Positions 44,072 through 45,658 of a DNA stretch of 45,658 bases are shown piece by piece. The DNA is taken from NCBI GenBank assembly GCA_017514685.1, contig JAFWJN010000019.1, forward strand, positions 1 through 45,658. Direction: 5' to 3'. The notes under the pieces are model-generated. The model was not told the origin of the DNA. It saw only the letters and a program-made list of their open reading frames with translations, and did no database searches. This DNA is from Clostridia bacterium. GTDB taxonomy: Bacteria > Bacillota > Clostridia > Christensenellales > CAG-138. The position numbers and the translations under genes are program-made. Every line of letters begins with the position of its first letter. Position 1 is the first letter of the stretch.

Positions 44072-45475
44072 GTGGCAAACCTTGCAACTGCTGTTTCAAG
44101 CCTGGCGGAAGCCAAAAAGTATGCGACGCTCCGTGATATTCTGAGCACAATGAATGCCGCTGATATTGCTCTTCTTTTCGACGATCTTCCCTCTTCAATG
44201 ATCCCTCTCCTCTTCCGGCTCCTTCCCAAGGAACTGGCCGCAATGACATTTGTTGAAATGGAGAGTGATCAGCAGGAGCTTTTGATCAAAGGGTTTTCCG
44301 ACAGCGAGCTGAAAGATGTCGTTGATGAACTGTACATCGACGATGCTGTTGATATTGTTGAAGAAATGCCTGCAAACGTTGTCCGCAGGATTCTGGGATC
44401 CGCTGATCCGGAAACCAGGAAAATGATCAACGACCTTCTGAAGTATCCTGAAGACAGCGCCGGAAGCATCATGACCGTTGAGTATGTGGAACTCCGTCCC
44501 CATCTGACCGTAGAAGATGCAATCAAAGCAATCCGCCGCAGCGGTGTTGACAAGGAAACGATCAATATCTGTTATGTTACACGTGCCGACCGTACACTTT
44601 ATGGGTTCATTACGATCCGTAAGCTGATTTTAGCCAATCCAAACACGTTAATCGGCGACCTCGCAGACACCAACGTCATTTACTGCTCGACCATGGATGA
44701 CCAGGAAACCGTTGCGAAGATGCTGCAAAAATACGACTTGATCGCGCTTCCTGTTGTAGACGGAGAAAAACGCCTTGTAGGTATCGTTACGATCGACGAC
44801 GCTATCGACGTTCTTCAGGATGAGGTTACGGAAGATATTGAAAAGATGGCTGCTATGACGCCGTCAGACAAACCTTATCTGAAAACCAGTACCGTTTCCC
44901 TTTTTGCTCACAGAATTCCCTGGCTCGCAGTCCTCATGCTGGCTTCCACTTTTACCGAGCTGATCATTAACTATTATACTCAGAGGCTTTCCATGTTTGG
45001 AGAAATCGCCGGAGGTATGCTTCTTGCCTGTATCCCCATGCTGATGGGCACGGGAGGCAACTCAGGAAGCCAGTCATCTGTTACTGTCATCCGCGGACTT
45101 AGTCTCGGTGAAATCGAGTTTAAAGACATTCTAGCTGTAATCTGGAAAGAGTTCCGGGTATCGATCCTTTGCGGATCTGCGTTGGCTCTTGCGAACTTCG
45201 GCAAGATGATGCTGATGAATACGCTTGTGTATCATCACAGCGGTGCTGCATTTACTGCTTATCTGATGGTTTCCATTTCAATCTGTCTTGCTATTCTCTC
45301 TACCGTATTTGTTGCAAAACTGATCGGATGCGTCCTACCTATTCTTGCGAAAATGATCGGATTTGACCCTGCCGTCATGGCAAGTCCGTTTATCACGACG
45401 ATTGTAGACGTAACAACACTTCTGCTTCTATTTGGAATCGCTTCCGTTATTATGTCAACCGTAGCTGTTCTTTAA
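44072..45475 (+). CDS. mgtE: Magnesium transporter MgtE
   Basis: MgtE is a dimeric Mg2+ channel gated by cytosolic Mg2+. The protein has the N-terminal helical superhelix (about 1-125), two CBS domains (about 130-255) and five transmembrane helices, with GTGGNSGSQSS in the pore region and DPAVMASPF near the end, the latter carrying the pore aspartate. I choose GTG 44072 because AAGGAGG is 7 nt upstream; ATG 44066 is only 1 nt from it. Length from GTG is 467 residues, normal. Confidence 0.94.
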   Translation: MANLATAVSSLAEAKKYATLRDILSTMNAADIALLFDDLPSSMIPLLFRLLPKELAAMTFVEMESDQQELLIKGFSDSELKDVVDELYIDDAVDIVEEMPANVVRRILGSADPETRKMINDLLKYPEDSAGSIMTVEYVELRPHLTVEDAIKAIRRSGVDKETINICYVTRADRTLYGFITIRKLILANPNTLIGDLADTNVIYCSTMDDQETVAKMLQKYDLIALPVVDGEKRLVGIVTIDDAIDVLQDEVTEDIEKMAAMTPSDKPYLKTSTVSLFAHRIPWLAVLMLASTFTELIINYYTQRLSMFGEIAGGMLLACIPMLMGTGGNSGSQSSVTVIRGLSLGEIEFKDILAVIWKEFRVSILCGSALALANFGKMMLMNTLVYHHSGAAFTAYLMVSISICLAILSTVFVAKLIGCVLPILAKMIGFDPAVMASPFITTIVDVTTLLLLFGIASVIMSTVAVL

Positions 45476-45496
45476 ACTTTCATTGTTGCTATTTAT

Positions 45497-45513
45497 GCCG
45501 GCTTTCAGCCGGC
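45497..45513. terminator. Terminator between mgtE and the right-edge gene
   Basis: GCCGGCT (45497-45503) pairs with AGCCGGC (45507-45513), with TTTATT following on the plus strand. It sits between the convergent ends of mgtE and the partial minus-strand gene. Confidence 0.75.
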
Positions 45514-45514
45514 T

Positions 45515-45658
45515 TTATTCTGGCTCAATGTCAATAGTTGGGGTTGAGCTTGTAGAAACAGTCAAAGAGTAATTCTGAACCCACTGCCCGAGGGCAGTGG
45601 GTTCACTGCGTCTCAGGGTCAGGCTGTACGGTTTGTCATCAGGATCCGTTGCCGAAAA
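45515..45658 (-). CDS. C-terminal end of an unidentified protein (partial)
   Basis: A minus-strand frame is open from the window edge to a TAA at 45517-45515, giving 47 residues ending in TVSTSSTPTIDIEPE. The Ser/Thr/Pro-rich end suggests a secreted or surface protein, but no family can be named. Support comes from the open frame, ordinary codon use and a convergent terminator right after it. Against it, a perfect palindrome lies within the frame. Confidence 0.45.
   Translation of the reverse strand, partial: FSATDPDDKPYSLTLRRSEPTALGQWVQNYSLTVSTSSTPTIDIEPE
45577..45604. repeat. Perfect 13-bp palindrome
   Basis: GAACCCACTGCCC (45577-45589) and GGGCAGTGGGTTC (45592-45604) are exact inverse complements separated by 2 nt. 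No T-run follows on either strand, so it does not look like a terminator. It is GC-richer than its surroundings. Confidence 0.8.

Noticed and set aside
1-45658. CRISPR array, tRNA or rRNA genes, prophage
   Set aside because: No evenly spaced repeats, cloverleaf-like sequences, rRNA signatures or phage structural genes were seen on either strand.

Overview
The window looks like chromosomal DNA of an anaerobic, low-to-moderate-GC Firmicute, most likely a member of the Clostridia (Eubacteriales) of the gut type. Supporting signs are the Firmicute order rimP-nusA-ylxR(rnpM)-ylxQ-infB-rbfA-nrnA-truB-ribF-rpsO-pnp, a yggS-sepF-divIVA division cluster, a DUF177-rpmF-plsX cluster, a CD1247-type zinc-ribbon gene beside efp and pepP, a BMP-type nucleoside ABC importer, and a biotin-dependent sodium-pumping oxaloacetate decarboxylase. 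Ribosome binding sites are strong (AGGAGG type), most sigma-A promoters are textbook, and intrinsic terminators separate nearly every transcription unit. I see no tRNA, rRNA, CRISPR array, phage genes or transposase gene.

Layout. 1-317: a gene-free left edge with an unusual hairpin built from tandem 9-mers. 318-1860: an ECF sigma factor and its overlapping membrane anti-sigma partner. 1938-2591: uridine kinase. 2665-7456 (minus): plsX, rpmF, a DUF177 gene, a divIVA-type gene, sepF, yggS and a HlyD-like membrane protein, in two main transcription units. 7670-18045 (minus): the translation and RNA-processing super-operon, starting from a strong promoter at 18113-18141 and ending with rpsO and pnp. 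18146-22187 (minus): oxaloacetate decarboxylase (gamma-like, biotin carrier, beta, alpha), with the phosphatidylglycerophosphate synthase gene coupled to its end. 22433-23158: an rRNA pseudouridine synthase. 23229-26300 (minus): a DUF2877 gene, then a separate operon pepP-efp-CD1247 gene. 26460-28592 (minus): cyclodeaminase and glycosyltransferase. 28718-33833 (minus): the nucleoside importer (lipoprotein, ATPase, two permeases).

34149-37327 is the accessory-looking part: a 5'-truncated surface-type protein (DUF11 repeat plus a calcineurin-like domain that has lost its metal-binding motifs), a 326-bp AT-rich spacer, and a divergent membrane protein with an N-terminal SLOG-like nucleotide-sensor domain and SLATT-like membrane helices, the best candidate for a defence or stress-sensing effector. 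37405-45475 carries a MATE exporter, two small membrane proteins, GtrA, a DUF1848 (CxxxCxxC) protein, a DEDDh exonuclease, an AlaA-type aminotransferase, a lipoprotein polysaccharide deacetylase and MgtE. The right edge (45515-45658) holds the C-terminal end of a further minus-strand gene containing a perfect 13-bp palindrome.

The window is mostly housekeeping: ribosome and tRNA maturation, transcription elongation, cell division, lipid and cell-envelope synthesis, nucleoside salvage (importer plus uridine kinase), and energy conservation from oxaloacetate. Points that deserve a second look are the left-edge hairpin, the SLOG/SLATT protein, the degenerate phosphoesterase fragment, the coupling of pgsA to the decarboxylase operon, and the leader structures in front of rpsO and rimP.
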